From: Castellaniella sp. S9
GTDB lineage: Bacteria; Pseudomonadota; Gammaproteobacteria; Burkholderiales; Burkholderiaceae_B
Direction: 5' to 3'
NCBI RefSeq assembly: GCF_027257175.1
Contig: NZ_JAPFGD010000006.1
Location: 186,001-250,000, forward strand
DNA length: 64,000 bases
A program made the position numbers and the translations under genes. The notes beneath the pieces were generated by a model that saw nothing but the letters and a program-made list of their open reading frames with translations, had not been told where the DNA came from and searched no databases. Shown here piece after piece: positions 1 through 9,420 of the stretch. The number at the start of each line of letters is the position of its first letter. Positions within the stretch are counted from its first letter, which is position 1.

Positions 1-3000
1 GACTGCTCGCCGCTGGGCGATATCGTGCTCCGGTTCTCCGCCCCGGTGCCGGCTGAGCTGGCGATGGCCGCGACGCTGCAGACCCCGCAGGGCGAGCGCC
101 GCCCGGCGGCCCTGGGGGAGGACGCGCCCGACGTCGTCGACGAGCTGCGTTTCGAGGCGCCGTTCCCCGAGAACGCGGCCCTGCGCCTGGCCTTGCCCGC
201 GGATGTCCGCGACGATGCGGGCCGCCGCCTGACGAACCGCTCCCGGTTCCCGCTGTCGATCCGGACCGCGGCCCTGCCGCCTCTGGTGAAATTCGCGTCG
301 GGGACTTTCGGGCTCATCGAACGATTTGCCGAGGCGCCGGCCGCCTCCGACGAGGCGATCGCCGCGGTGCCGCTGGCGCTGCGCCGCGTCGGGCCGGACC
401 TGTTGACGCGCGAATTGACCTTGTCGGCAGGGACGGCACGGGACCATGTGACCACCGATGATGTCGAGGCGTTGCGCTGGTATGCCAAGGTCGCGCTGTT
501 CGATGGGGGCGCGCTGACCGCCGGACAGATCGAGGATGCGCGCGCCTTGCGGCCGCTGCGCGACGAGGCGCCCGAGGCGCCCCGCATCGACCTGCGCAAG
601 GTGTCGCTGTTCGATGCGGCGGATGCGGCGCGCACCCTGCGGCTGCCGGGCGTGTCGCAGGATCCGACGATCGAGGTGGTGGGCGTGCCTGTGGCCGAAC
701 CGGGCTTTCACGTGATCGAGGTCGAGTCCCCGCAGCTCGGCGCCGCGCTGTTGGGCGAGCAGGCATCCGTCCATGTGCGCACCGCCGTCCTGGTGACCAA
801 TCTAGCCGTGCATATCAAGACCGGTCGCGACGACATGCTGGTGTGGGTGACCTCGCTGGATGACGGGCGGTCGGTCGCGAATGCGCGGGTGTCGGTCCTC
901 GATTGCGCCGGCGCGCGGCTGGACCGGGGCGAAACCGACGCCGACGGGCTGTGGCATCGCATGGGGGCCCTCGAAGAATCCAGGGATTGCCTCGGCCAGT
1001 CCTCGGGCCTGTTCGTGACGGCGCGCATACCCGCCGGCCACCCCGATGCCGATGGCCAGGCGGATTTTTCCTTCGCCTGGACGTCCTGGAATCGCGGCAT
1101 CGAATCCTGGCGCTTCCCGGTGTCGACCGACACGTCGCACACGCCCGACCTGGCGGCGCATGCCGTATTTGACCGGACCCTGCTGCATCCGGGTGAAACC
1201 GTGTCGATGAAGCTCTTTGCGCGCACCCTGACGCGTGCCGGCCTGGACAATCCCCCGGCCTCGCGCCTGCCGCCGCAGGCCGTGATCGAGCACGAAGGCT
1301 CCGGCGAGCGGACCGAGATCGACCTGGACTGGGTCTTGAGCCCCAGCGGCGGTCAGTATGCGCTGGCGCACTACGCGTTGCCGCCCACGGCCAAACTCGG
1401 GCGCTACGCCGTGAGGCTGGAGGGACCGCCGCCGGACGAGGCGGACCGCTGGATGGGTGCGCCCGCCTACGAGGCCGGTGAATTCCGGGTCGAGTCTTTC
1501 GAACTGCCAGTGCTGACGGGCAGCCTCAAGCTCGACGGCCCGCAGGCATCCGCAGGCGCCCTGATTGCGCCCGAATCGGTGCGGGCCGACGTGCAGCTCG
1601 CCTACGTGTCGGGCGGCCCGGCGGCCGGGCAGGAGGTCCTGCTGTCCGCGGTCTCCCGGCCGCGGGATGTCGAATTCGACGGCTACGAGGATTTTGCATT
1701 CGGCGTGCCCGACGGCATGCGTACCGACGAGGATCGGGACAGCATCCAGGGCCTGCGCCGGCTGATCCTCGACAAGCGCGCGCTGCGGCTCGACGAGCAG
1801 GGCGGTGCGCGGGTCGACCTGCCGGATCTGCCCGTGCCGCTCGAGCCCCAGTCCTGGCTGGTCGAGGCCAGTTTCACCGATCCCAATGGCCGGGTCCAGA
1901 CCCTTGCGCGGGCGGTGCCGGTCTGGCCCTCGGCGGTGGTGGTCGGCCTGCGCGCCGGCGGCTCCGTGGCCAGCGGCAAGGAGGCGCAGATCACCGTCGT
2001 GGCGCTGGACCCCTCGGGTCGTCCGCTGCGGGATGTCGAGGTCAGTCTGGACGGCCGTGTGCGCACGGTCTACTCGACGCGCAAGCGCCTGGTGGGCGGT
2101 TTCTACCGCTACGACTCCTACGACAAGGTCGACGATCTGGGCACGCTGTGCCAGGGCAGGACCGACGAGCGCGGCGTGCTCGCCTGCCTATTGCGCATGG
2201 ACCGGTCCGGCGAGATCCAGCTCTTTGCCACCGCCGCGGATGCGCAGGGCCGCGCGTCGCGCGCGGCCGCCTCGGTCTGGGTCTGGGGGGGCGAGACCTG
2301 GTTCGGCGGTGGCGAGGATGATCGCATCGACGTGATCCCCGAGCGCAAGACCTGGAAACCCGGCGAGACCGCGCAGTTCCAGGTCCGTATGCCGTTCAGG
2401 CATGCGCAGGCGCTGGTGGCGGTGGAGCGCGAGGGCGTGCTCGAGACCCGCGTGGTCGAGCTCGACGGCGAGCAGCCCGTCATCCGGCTGCCGGTCAAGG
2501 CCGAATGGGGACCGAATGTCTATGTCTCGGTGCTGGCGGTCCGCGGCCGCATCCGCGAAATTCCCTGGTCCTCCTTTCTGTCGTGGGGCTGGCGCGAGCC
2601 GCTGGATTGGTACCGGGCCTGGTCTCGCGATGCCGAGGACGTCCCCGCGCCGACCGGGTTGGTGGATTTGGCCAAGCCCTCGTTTCGTTTCGGGCTGGCC
2701 GAGATCCGGGTCGATGACGGCAGCGACCGCCTGCAGGTGGCGGTACGCGCGGACCGGCCCCAATATCAGGTCCGCGAGACGGCGCAGGTGGACGTCGAGG
2801 TCAAACTCCCCGACGGCGCGCCGGCGGCGGGCGCCAGCGTCGCCTTTGCCGCCGTGGACGAGGCGCTGCTGGAGCTGATGGGCAACGCCAGTTGGGACGT
2901 GTCCTCGGCCATGCGCGTCCCGCGCGGCTACGGGGTCGAGACCGCCACCGGGATGGGCGAGGTCGTGGGGCGCCGGCACTACGGCCGCAAGGCGGTGCCT

Positions 3001-5148
3001 GACGGCGGCGGCGGGGGTTTCAGCCCGACGCGCGAGCTCTTCGACACCCTGTTGCTGTGGCGCGGCGAGGTGGTGCTGGATGGCGACGGCCGCGCCCGCA
3101 TCGAAGTGCCGCTGAACGACTCCCTGACCCGCTTCCGGCTGGTGGCGATCGCCGATTCGGGGCCCTCGCTGTTCGGCACCGGGCAGGCCGACGTCGTCGT
3201 CACGCAAGACCTGCAGCTCATCGCCGGTCTGCCCCGGCTGGTGCGCGGCGGCGATGCTTACACGGCGCGCGTGACGGTGCGCAACCGGACCGATCAAGCC
3301 ATGGAGGTGCATGCCGAGGCGAGGATGGGGCTCGCCGGGGGCGCGGCGCGGGATCTCGAGGCCCGCTCGCTCAGCCTGCAGCCGGGTGGGGCCGGTGTCC
3401 TCGAATGGCCGGTCACCGCGCCGGCGGCGTCCGATGATGCCGGCCGCGGGACGCTCGAGTGGGATATCCGGGCCCGTGGCGCCCCGGCGGGCGGGGGCGA
3501 TGGCGCGGCGGACCGTCTCGTCGTCACCCAGCAACTGGTCCCGGCCGTGCCGATCCGGGTGCGTCAGGCCAGCCTGATGCCGCTGCGGGCCGGCGAGCCG
3601 CTGCGGATTCCCGTGGACCCGACGCCGGCGGCGCTCGAGGATGCGGCCGGCCAGGTTCGCGGCGCGGTGCGGGTCGGCCTGCAATCCAGCCTGGCGGGCG
3701 TCATGCCCGGCGTGCGCGCCTGGTTGGCCGACTATCCCTATACCTGCGTGGAACAGCTCAGCGCCAAGGCCCTGGGCCTGCGCGATCCGGCGGCCTGGGA
3801 GGCCCTGATGCAGCGCCTGCCCGGCTACCTGGACGCGCATGGCTTGGCGGCGTATTTTCCCGGCGGAACGGGCAGCGTGGCCCTGACGGCGCACCTGCTG
3901 TCGATCACGGCCGAGGCCCGCGCGCTGGGATGGCCCTACGAGCTGCCCGCGGCGCTGCGCGAGCGCATGGTGGCGGCCCTGCAGGATTTCGTGCTGGGCC
4001 GGATCGAATCGCCCGCCTGGGCGCCCGTGCGCGACGAGGCCTGGCGCAAGGTGATTGCCATCGAGGCCCTGGCGCGCAACGGCGGCTATCGGCCGGGCAT
4101 GCTCGACAGTATCGACCTCCACGTGGCGGACTGGCCCAGCCCGGCCCTCGTGGACTGGCTGTCGATCCTGCGCCATGCGCCCGGCATCGACCGGCATGCC
4201 AAGCGTCTGGCCGAGGTCAAGGCCCTGCTGCGGGGACGCCTCGCACGCCACGGCACCACATTGGTGCTGAACGACCCCACGGCCGACAGCGGTTGGTGGC
4301 TGATGAGTTCCGCCGAGGGCACCCAGGCACGCCTGATCATGGCGCTGCTGGGCGAGGCGGACTGGCGCGAGGATCTGCCGCGCCTGGCCATGGGCCTGGT
4401 GGGCATGCAGCGGCAGGGCGCATGGCCGACCACCACGTCCAACGCGCTGGGCACCCTGGCGATGGCGCGTTTTGCGCAGGCCTTCGAACAGCAGGCGGGC
4501 GAGGGGGATATCCGCATCGGTCTCGTGGGCGGTGCGCCGCCGCAGACGCTCTCCTGGCAGGCGATGCCCGAGCACGACGGCGTGCGCACGCAAACCATCG
4601 ACCTGCCGTGGGCCGGCCCCGGACGGGATGTGCTGCGCCTGGAGGCGCACGGCACGGGCGGCGGCTGGGCCACCGTCAGCACATTGACGGCCGTGGCGGC
4701 CGATCAGCCCGAAGATGCCGGCCTGCGCCTCGAGCGCCGGATCACGGCGGTGTCGCGGGCGCACCCCGAGCGCTGGTCGCCGGGCGATGTGTATCGCGTC
4801 CACCTGCGCATCGAGGCCGGGGCTGCGACGGTGTGGGCGGTGCTCAGCGATCCGGTGCCCGCCGGCGCATCCATCCTGGGTGGCGGCCTCGGGCGCGATT
4901 CCGCCATCGCCACCCGCGGCGAACAGGCGCCGGACGAGGGCATCAGGCCCACCTTCGTCGAGCGCGATGCCGGCATGTACCGGGCGTATTTCGAGGTGCT
5001 GCCGCGCGGGGTCCACGACGTCGAGTACACCGTGCGGGTCGACGCGCCCGGACGTTTCCAGATGCCGCCCACGCGCATCGAGGCCTTGTACCAGCCCGAG
5101 GTCCATGGCAGCGTGCCCAATGCGCCCTTCGATGTCGAGGCGCCCTGA
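1..5148 (+). CDS. Alpha-2-macroglobulin family protein (YfhM-like), 5' end cut by window
   Basis: Large bacterial alpha-2-macroglobulin, a periplasmic protease trap thought to work with PBP1c in envelope defence and repair. The reading frame is open from base 1 with no start codon, so the N-terminus (including any lipoprotein signal) lies outside the window; at least 1,715 codons are visible. The family thioester motif Cys-Val-Glu-Gln is intact at 3745-3756, just after a YPYT stretch, so it should be a thioester-forming member. Repeated beta-rich MG-type segments precede it and an alpha-helical TED-like region follows. The stop codon overlaps the ATG of the PBP1c gene (ATGA-type), the usual yfhM-pbpC pairing, which implies translational coupling. 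Confidence 0.93.
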   Translation, partial: DCSPLGDIVLRFSAPVPAELAMAATLQTPQGERRPAALGEDAPDVVDELRFEAPFPENAALRLALPADVRDDAGRRLTNRSRFPLSIRTAALPPLVKFASGTFGLIERFAEAPAASDEAIAAVPLALRRVGPDLLTRELTLSAGTARDHVTTDDVEALRWYAKVALFDGGALTAGQIEDARALRPLRDEAPEAPRIDLRKVSLFDAADAARTLRLPGVSQDPTIEVVGVPVAEPGFHVIEVESPQLGAALLGEQASVHVRTAVLVTNLAVHIKTGRDDMLVWVTSLDDGRSVANARVSVLDCAGARLDRGETDADGLWHRMGALEESRDCLGQSSGLFVTARIPAGHPDADGQADFSFAWTSWNRGIESWRFPVSTDTSHTPDLAAHAVFDRTLLHPGETVSMKLFARTLTRAGLDNPPASRLPPQAVIEHEGSGERTEIDLDWVLSPSGGQYALAHYALPPTAKLGRYAVRLEGPPPDEADRWMGAPAYEAGEFRVESFELPVLTGSLKLDGPQASAGALIAPESVRADVQLAYVSGGPAAGQEVLLSAVSRPRDVEFDGYEDFAFGVPDGMRTDEDRDSIQGLRRLILDKRALRLDEQGGARVDLPDLPVPLEPQSWLVEASFTDPNGRVQTLARAVPVWPSAVVVGLRAGGSVASGKEAQITVVALDPSGRPLRDVEVSLDGRVRTVYSTRKRLVGGFYRYDSYDKVDDLGTLCQGRTDERGVLACLLRMDRSGEIQLFATAADAQGRASRAAASVWVWGGETWFGGGEDDRIDVIPERKTWKPGETAQFQVRMPFRHAQALVAVEREGVLETRVVELDGEQPVIRLPVKAEWGPNVYVSVLAVRGRIREIPWSSFLSWGWREPLDWYRAWSRDAEDVPAPTGLVDLAKPSFRFGLAEIRVDDGSDRLQVAVRADRPQYQVRETAQVDVEVKLPDGAPAAGASVAFAAVDEALLELMGNASWDVSSAMRVPRGYGVETATGMGEVVGRRHYGRKAVPDGGGGGFSPTRELFDTLLLWRGEVVLDGDGRARIEVPLNDSLTRFRLVAIADSGPSLFGTGQADVVVTQDLQLIAGLPRLVRGGDAYTARVTVRNRTDQAMEVHAEARMGLAGGAARDLEARSLSLQPGGAGVLEWPVTAPAASDDAGRGTLEWDIRARGAPAGGGDGAADRLVVTQQLVPAVPIRVRQASLMPLRAGEPLRIPVDPTPAALEDAAGQVRGAVRVGLQSSLAGVMPGVRAWLADYPYTCVEQLSAKALGLRDPAAWEALMQRLPGYLDAHGLAAYFPGGTGSVALTAHLLSITAEARALGWPYELPAALRERMVAALQDFVLGRIESPAWAPVRDEAWRKVIAIEALARNGGYRPGMLDSIDLHVADWPSPALVDWLSILRHAPGIDRHAKRLAEVKALLRGRLARHGTTLVLNDPTADSGWWLMSSAEGTQARLIMALLGEADWREDLPRLAMGLVGMQRQGAWPTTTSNALGTLAMARFAQAFEQQAGEGDIRIGLVGGAPPQTLSWQAMPEHDGVRTQTIDLPWAGPGRDVLRLEAHGTGGGWATVSTLTAVAADQPEDAGLRLERRITAVSRAHPERWSPGDVYRVHLRIEAGAATVWAVLSDPVPAGASILGGGLGRDSAIATRGEQAPDEGIRPTFVERDAGMYRAYFEVLPRGVHDVEYTVRVDAPGRFQMPPTRIEALYQPEVHGSVPNAPFDVEAP

Positions 5149-7382
5149 TGGCGGGCGCCCGTCTGCTGGCGGGCCTGGCCCTGTGCGTATGGGCGGCGCA
5201 GGGGTGGGCCTTGCCCGGCTATGAGGCGGTGCGCGCGGCCCATCGGCCGTCCGACGTGCGCGTGCTGGCCTCCGATGGCGAGGTCGTCCAGCGGGTACGC
5301 ATGGATTTTTCCGGCCGTCGCGGGGACTGGGTGGCGCTGGAGGATGTCTCCGTGGCTTTGCAGCGGGCGGTGCTGCGCTCCGAGGACAGCCGCTTCTATG
5401 AGCACGCCGGCATGGATTGGCTGGCCATGGCGCGCGCCGCCTGGCGCACCGTGGTCAGCGGCGATGTCCAGGGGGCTTCGACCCTCAGCATGCAGCTTGC
5501 CGCGCTGTTGGACGATGATCTGCGGCGCGGTCCCGGGGGCCGGGGGCTCATGCAAAAGATCGACCAGGTCCTGGCGGCCCGGGCACTCGAGGACGGCTGG
5601 ACCAAGCAGCAGATCCTCGAGGCTTATTTGAACCTGGTCGCGTTTCGAGGCGAGCTGGTCGGGATCGATGCCTTGGCGCGGGTGATGTTCCAGAAGCGCG
5701 CCGCGGCGCTGGACGACCGGGAGTCGGCCCTGGCCGCGGTGATGCTGCGCGGGCCGAACGCTACACCGACGGTTCTGACCCGGCGCGGCTGCGCATTATT
5801 GCGCGAACTCGGACATCCAGGGGATTGCGCCGGACTGCGCGACCTCGTCGAACGCGCCCTGCGCCGCACGGCGGCGCACCGTCGGGATGCGCCTGGCCTG
5901 GCGCCGCATTTCGCGCGCCTGCTGGTCGCGCATCGGACGGCAAGGGGCGGCGATGTGCTGCCCAGCGCCCTGGACCGGGATTTACAGCAGGCAGCCCTGG
6001 CCTCGATCCGCCGGCACCTGCGGGACTTGCGGGGGACCGGCGTCACCGATGCGGCGGCCGTGGTGTTGGACAATCGCAGCGGCGCGGTCCTGGCCTATGT
6101 GGGATCCTCCGGCGAATTTTCGGATGCCCGCGCGGTGGATCATGCGCGGGCCCTGCGCCAGGCGGGCTCGACGCTCAAACCTTTCCTGTACGGCATGGCC
6201 TTGGACGAGGCGCGCCTGACGGCCGCCTCACTGCTGGATGACCGTCCCCTGGACCTGGACGGTGGTGGCGGCCTCTACATTCCCGGCAATTACGACGGAC
6301 GCTTCAGCGGCTGGGTCAGCGCCAGGCTGGCACTGGCCTCGTCGTTGAACATCCCGGCGGTGCGTGTGGCCATGATGGTGACGCCCGAGGCCCTGGCACG
6401 CCGCCTGTCGGCCCTGGGACTGCCGCTGACCCACGATGGCGATTACTACGGCTACAGCCTGGCGCTGGGCAGCGCGGACGTCAGCCTTCTGTCGCTCGCC
6501 AATGCCTACCGCACGCTGGCGCGCGGCGGCCGCCATGCGCCGGTGGACCTGGATGCCGCCGCATGGGCCGGGCGCGCAGGTCCGCAGACCGGCACGCCGC
6601 TCTTTTCGCCGGGAGCGGCCTGGATCGTGGGCGACATCCTGGCCGACCGGCAGGCGCGCGCCCGGACCTTCGGACTGGACAGCCCTCTGTCGACCCCATT
6701 CTGGACGGCGGTCAAGACCGGCACCAGCCGCGACATGCGTGACAACTGGTGCGTCGGCTGGTCGCCCGACTACACCGTGGGCGTCTGGGTGGGCAACAGC
6801 GCGGGCGCAAGCATGCGCGAGGTGTCCGGCGTCAGCGGGGCAGGCCCGATCTGGCACGACCTGATGGCCTGGCTGCACCGCGGCCGCGGCGCCGCCCCGC
6901 CTCCCAAGCCCGCTGGCGTCGTGCATGCCCCTGTGCATTTTTCCCCGGGCCTGGAACCCGACCGCGAGGAATTTTTCCTGGGAGATACCGCGCAGGCGAT
7001 CTTCGCGGCCGGACCGACCCGCGAGTCGTTCGAGGAGGATGCGAACCGGGCAGTCGGGCGGGTGGCGGCGGCGGAGGCACGCGCCTTGCGCATCGCCGAG
7101 CCCATGGACGGCACGATCATGGCGCTGGATCCGGATATTCCCATCGAGCGGCAGCGCCTGCGGCTACGGGCGATCGATGCAGCGGCCCGCCGGGTCGCCA
7201 CGGCGCGCTGGGTCCTGGATGGGGAGCGTTTGCAGGGGGATGAGTGGTTGCCCCGGCCCGGACGCCACGTATTCGAGCTGCGCGGCCCTGACGACCAGGT
7301 GCTCGATCATGCGCGGGTCGTCGTGCGCGGCGGTCGTTTCCTGGGCGGGGCACCCGCCGGCGAGCCGCCGATGGCTCAATGA
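5148..7382 (+). CDS. pbpC: Penicillin-binding protein 1C
   Basis: Bifunctional class A PBP of 744 residues. A signal-anchor-like hydrophobic N-terminus is followed by a GT51 glycosyltransferase domain (EDSRFYEHAGMDW and QGASTLSMQLA motifs). The transpeptidase domain has the SxxK motif (GSTLKPF), the SxN motif (SSLN) and KTGTS. A C-terminal BiPBP_C-like beta domain ends the protein. It would polymerise and crosslink peptidoglycan at the outer face of the inner membrane. The ATG overlaps the stop of the upstream alpha-2-macroglobulin gene, the conserved partner of PBP1c. The start was chosen for this overlap and because it opens directly into the hydrophobic segment. Confidence 0.95.
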   Translation: MAGARLLAGLALCVWAAQGWALPGYEAVRAAHRPSDVRVLASDGEVVQRVRMDFSGRRGDWVALEDVSVALQRAVLRSEDSRFYEHAGMDWLAMARAAWRTVVSGDVQGASTLSMQLAALLDDDLRRGPGGRGLMQKIDQVLAARALEDGWTKQQILEAYLNLVAFRGELVGIDALARVMFQKRAAALDDRESALAAVMLRGPNATPTVLTRRGCALLRELGHPGDCAGLRDLVERALRRTAAHRRDAPGLAPHFARLLVAHRTARGGDVLPSALDRDLQQAALASIRRHLRDLRGTGVTDAAAVVLDNRSGAVLAYVGSSGEFSDARAVDHARALRQAGSTLKPFLYGMALDEARLTAASLLDDRPLDLDGGGGLYIPGNYDGRFSGWVSARLALASSLNIPAVRVAMMVTPEALARRLSALGLPLTHDGDYYGYSLALGSADVSLLSLANAYRTLARGGRHAPVDLDAAAWAGRAGPQTGTPLFSPGAAWIVGDILADRQARARTFGLDSPLSTPFWTAVKTGTSRDMRDNWCVGWSPDYTVGVWVGNSAGASMREVSGVSGAGPIWHDLMAWLHRGRGAAPPPKPAGVVHAPVHFSPGLEPDREEFFLGDTAQAIFAAGPTRESFEEDANRAVGRVAAAEARALRIAEPMDGTIMALDPDIPIERQRLRLRAIDAAARRVATARWVLDGERLQGDEWLPRPGRHVFELRGPDDQVLDHARVVVRGGRFLGGAPAGEPPMAQ

Positions 7383-7416
7383 GGATACAGGTTTGCAGTC
7401 AGTTGGAGGACGTCGT

Positions 7417-8007
7417 ATGTCGATGGCGAGTAACTGGATGGTGATGGCGGGGGTGGCCCTGGCGATTTCGGGATGCCAGACGGCGCCCCAGGGTTCTTCG
7501 ACGGCAAGCCAGGCGCAAACGCAGCTGGAATCCGCGCCGCGCACAACGGATGAGCGCCAGCCCATCCACGACAATGCGCAAGCGGCCGATCTGCGGATAT
7601 TCCTGGCGGATACCCAGCCGCGTCCGGGGTGGACGGCAGTCAGCCTCAAACCCTCCGGCGTGCTGTACGTCCGCACCACGCCGGTGATTACACGCGACGA
7701 TCTGATCGGCATCCAGTCCGGTACGGACCAGTCGGGCGGCGGAATCCTGGTGGTCGTGCTCAGCGACGAGGGCTTGCGCAAGCTCCATGCCGCCACGGCG
7801 GCCAATCCGGGCCTGCGGCTGGCGCTCGTGGTGGGGCACACCATGCTGGCGGCGCCGGGTTATACGGCACCGATCCGGGAACAGCAGCTGGCCTTCGGCG
7901 TGGGATCCCGTCGCAATGCCGAGATCGCCGCGCGCGCGGTGGCCGGTGTGGGGCCCGCGGCCGCGCCTGGTGCAGAGCCTGCTGCCGTGCCCGACTCCGG
8001 GCTGTAA
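7417..8007 (+). CDS. Lipoprotein with SecDF-P1-like domain
   Basis: Predicted 196-residue lipoprotein. A hydrophobic signal ends in a lipobox (ISGC) near residue 20, then a low-complexity linker of about 25 residues. The C-terminal part (residues about 65-175) resembles the P1 head subdomain of SecD, with a segment around ALVVGHTMLAAPGY followed by an IREQQLAFGVGS stretch. It has none of the SecD membrane helices, so it cannot be a translocase subunit and may bind periplasmic partners. A good ribosome binding site (GGAGGA, 7405-7410) precedes the ATG. It lies 34 bp after pbpC and may be co-transcribed. Function unknown; the SecD similarity is judged by eye. Confidence 0.7.
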   Translation: MSMASNWMVMAGVALAISGCQTAPQGSSTASQAQTQLESAPRTTDERQPIHDNAQAADLRIFLADTQPRPGWTAVSLKPSGVLYVRTTPVITRDDLIGIQSGTDQSGGGILVVVLSDEGLRKLHAATAANPGLRLALVVGHTMLAAPGYTAPIREQQLAFGVGSRRNAEIAARAVAGVGPAAAPGAEPAAVPDSGL

Positions 8008-8090
8008 GATCCGGTCTCCGGCCTGGCCGGCTGTTGTTTTTTCTATGAGAGGCTATTTTTCGCTTGCAGGTTGAGGGCGGCTTCCTGGAA

Positions 8091-8111
8091 AATATACGCA
8101 TTGCGTATATT
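8091..8111. promoter_or_regulatory. Perfect 21-bp palindrome, putative operator of pyrB
   Basis: Two 10-bp arms, AATATACGCA and TGCGTATATT, are perfect inverted repeats around a single central T. The site ends 10 bp before the pyrB ATG. A weak -35 (TTGAGG, 8071-8076) and a -10-like TATACG (8093-8098) would place the palindrome over the core promoter, so a bound protein should repress. The pyrB product itself carries a helix-turn-helix at its N-terminus and is an obvious candidate ligand. That link is inference. Confidence 0.65.
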
Positions 8112-8121
8112 GGAGCCCGAC

Positions 8122-9414
8122 ATGGCCGTCTCTCAACAAGTCTTCCTGCGCGACGCCATGCGTCGGCTGAACCTGACGCGCGACGTCTTTGCCGCCCGCA
8201 TCGGTGTCAAGCGGCGGGCCCTGGACACCTGGCTGCTGCCTGAAGGCTCGCAAGAGGCGCGGGCCATGCCCGAGGTGGTCGGCCGCTTCGTCACCGAGAT
8301 CGTCGAAAACGACACCCTGATGCAGAAGTATGCGCAAAGCGCACAATCGGGCCCCTTGCGTGACCGGATCGCGATCGACAACAAGCACCAGCTCTTGTCG
8401 GTCGACCAGTTCACGCGGGAATCCGTCGAGGAGCTGTTCCGGGTGGCCGACCTGATGCAGCCCATCGCGCGGCGCCAGAAAGTCTCGCGGGTGCTCGAGG
8501 GTGCGGTGCTCGGCAACCTGTTCTTCGAGGCCAGTACACGCACCCGCGTCAGTTTCGGCGCGGCCTTTTGCCGGCTGGGCGGTTCGGTGTGCGATACCAC
8601 CGGTTTCACCTTTTCCTCGATGGCCAAGGGCGAGTCCATCTACGACACCAGCCGCGTGATGAGCGGTTACGTCGACGCCATGGTGATCCGCCACCCCGAG
8701 CAGGGTTCAGTGGCGGAATTCGCGGCAGCCACCAATATCCCGGTCGTCAACGGCGGCGACGGCGCGGGCGAACACCCCAGCCAGGCGCTGCTGGATCTCT
8801 ACACCATCCTCACCGAGTTCTCGCGCCTGGGCAAGCTGCTGGACGGCGCGCACATCGCCCTGGCCGGCGACCTGAAGTACGGGCGCACCGTGCATTCGCT
8901 GATCAAGCTGCTGGCCCTGTATCGCGGCATGCGCTTCACGCTCATCTCGCCGCCCGGGCTCGAGATGCCCGACCATATCGTCGAGCAGGCCGGGCGCAAC
9001 GGCCACACCATCGAGCAGACGCACGACCTCCTTTCAGGCCTGAAAGGGGCCGACGTGATCTATGCCACACGAGTCCAGAAAGAACGCTTCGCCGGCGAGG
9101 CGCTGGAAGGTTATTCCGCGGACTTCCAGGTCAATCGCGCGATCGTCGACGCCTGCTGCGGACCCGACGTGATCGTCATGCATCCGCTGCCGCGCGACAG
9201 CCGCGAGGGCGCCAATGACCTCAGCACCGACCTGAATCACGATCCCCGCCTGGCGATCTTCCGCCAGACGGACAACGGCATCCCCGTGCGCATGGCGATC
9301 TTCGCCGTGCTGATGGGCGTCGAAGGCCTGGTGCAGCATTCATTGCGTGACGTCACCTGGACGCCGCCGTCGCACATCGGCCCCGACGACAGCGTGTTCC
9401 ACGGGATGTACTGA
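8122..9414 (+). CDS. pyrB: Aspartate carbamoyltransferase with N-terminal HTH domain
   Basis: Condenses carbamoyl phosphate with L-aspartate, the committed step of de novo pyrimidine synthesis. The protein has 430 residues, about 120 longer than the usual PyrB. Residues 1-65 form an extension with a helix-turn-helix-like segment (about 15-38, containing FAARIGVKRRALDTW). The catalytic part carries the carbamoyl-phosphate loop FFEASTRTR (134-142), HPSQALLDLYTI and HPLPR (354-358). The ATG was chosen because the next upstream in-frame start would lie across the palindromic operator. No pyrC or regulatory pyrI gene is adjacent. Such long HTH-bearing ATCases probably occur in other Burkholderiales, but I could not check this. 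Confidence 0.88.
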   Translation: MAVSQQVFLRDAMRRLNLTRDVFAARIGVKRRALDTWLLPEGSQEARAMPEVVGRFVTEIVENDTLMQKYAQSAQSGPLRDRIAIDNKHQLLSVDQFTRESVEELFRVADLMQPIARRQKVSRVLEGAVLGNLFFEASTRTRVSFGAAFCRLGGSVCDTTGFTFSSMAKGESIYDTSRVMSGYVDAMVIRHPEQGSVAEFAAATNIPVVNGGDGAGEHPSQALLDLYTILTEFSRLGKLLDGAHIALAGDLKYGRTVHSLIKLLALYRGMRFTLISPPGLEMPDHIVEQAGRNGHTIEQTHDLLSGLKGADVIYATRVQKERFAGEALEGYSADFQVNRAIVDACCGPDVIVMHPLPRDSREGANDLSTDLNHDPRLAIFRQTDNGIPVRMAIFAVLMGVEGLVQHSLRDVTWTPPSHIGPDDSVFHGMY

Positions 9415-9420
9415 GGCGCG

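Noticed and set aside
2188-5106. A 972-codon minus-strand open frame inside the alpha-2-macroglobulin gene
   Set aside because: Shadow of the sense gene; composition is typical of antisense GC-rich frames and no motif is recognisable.
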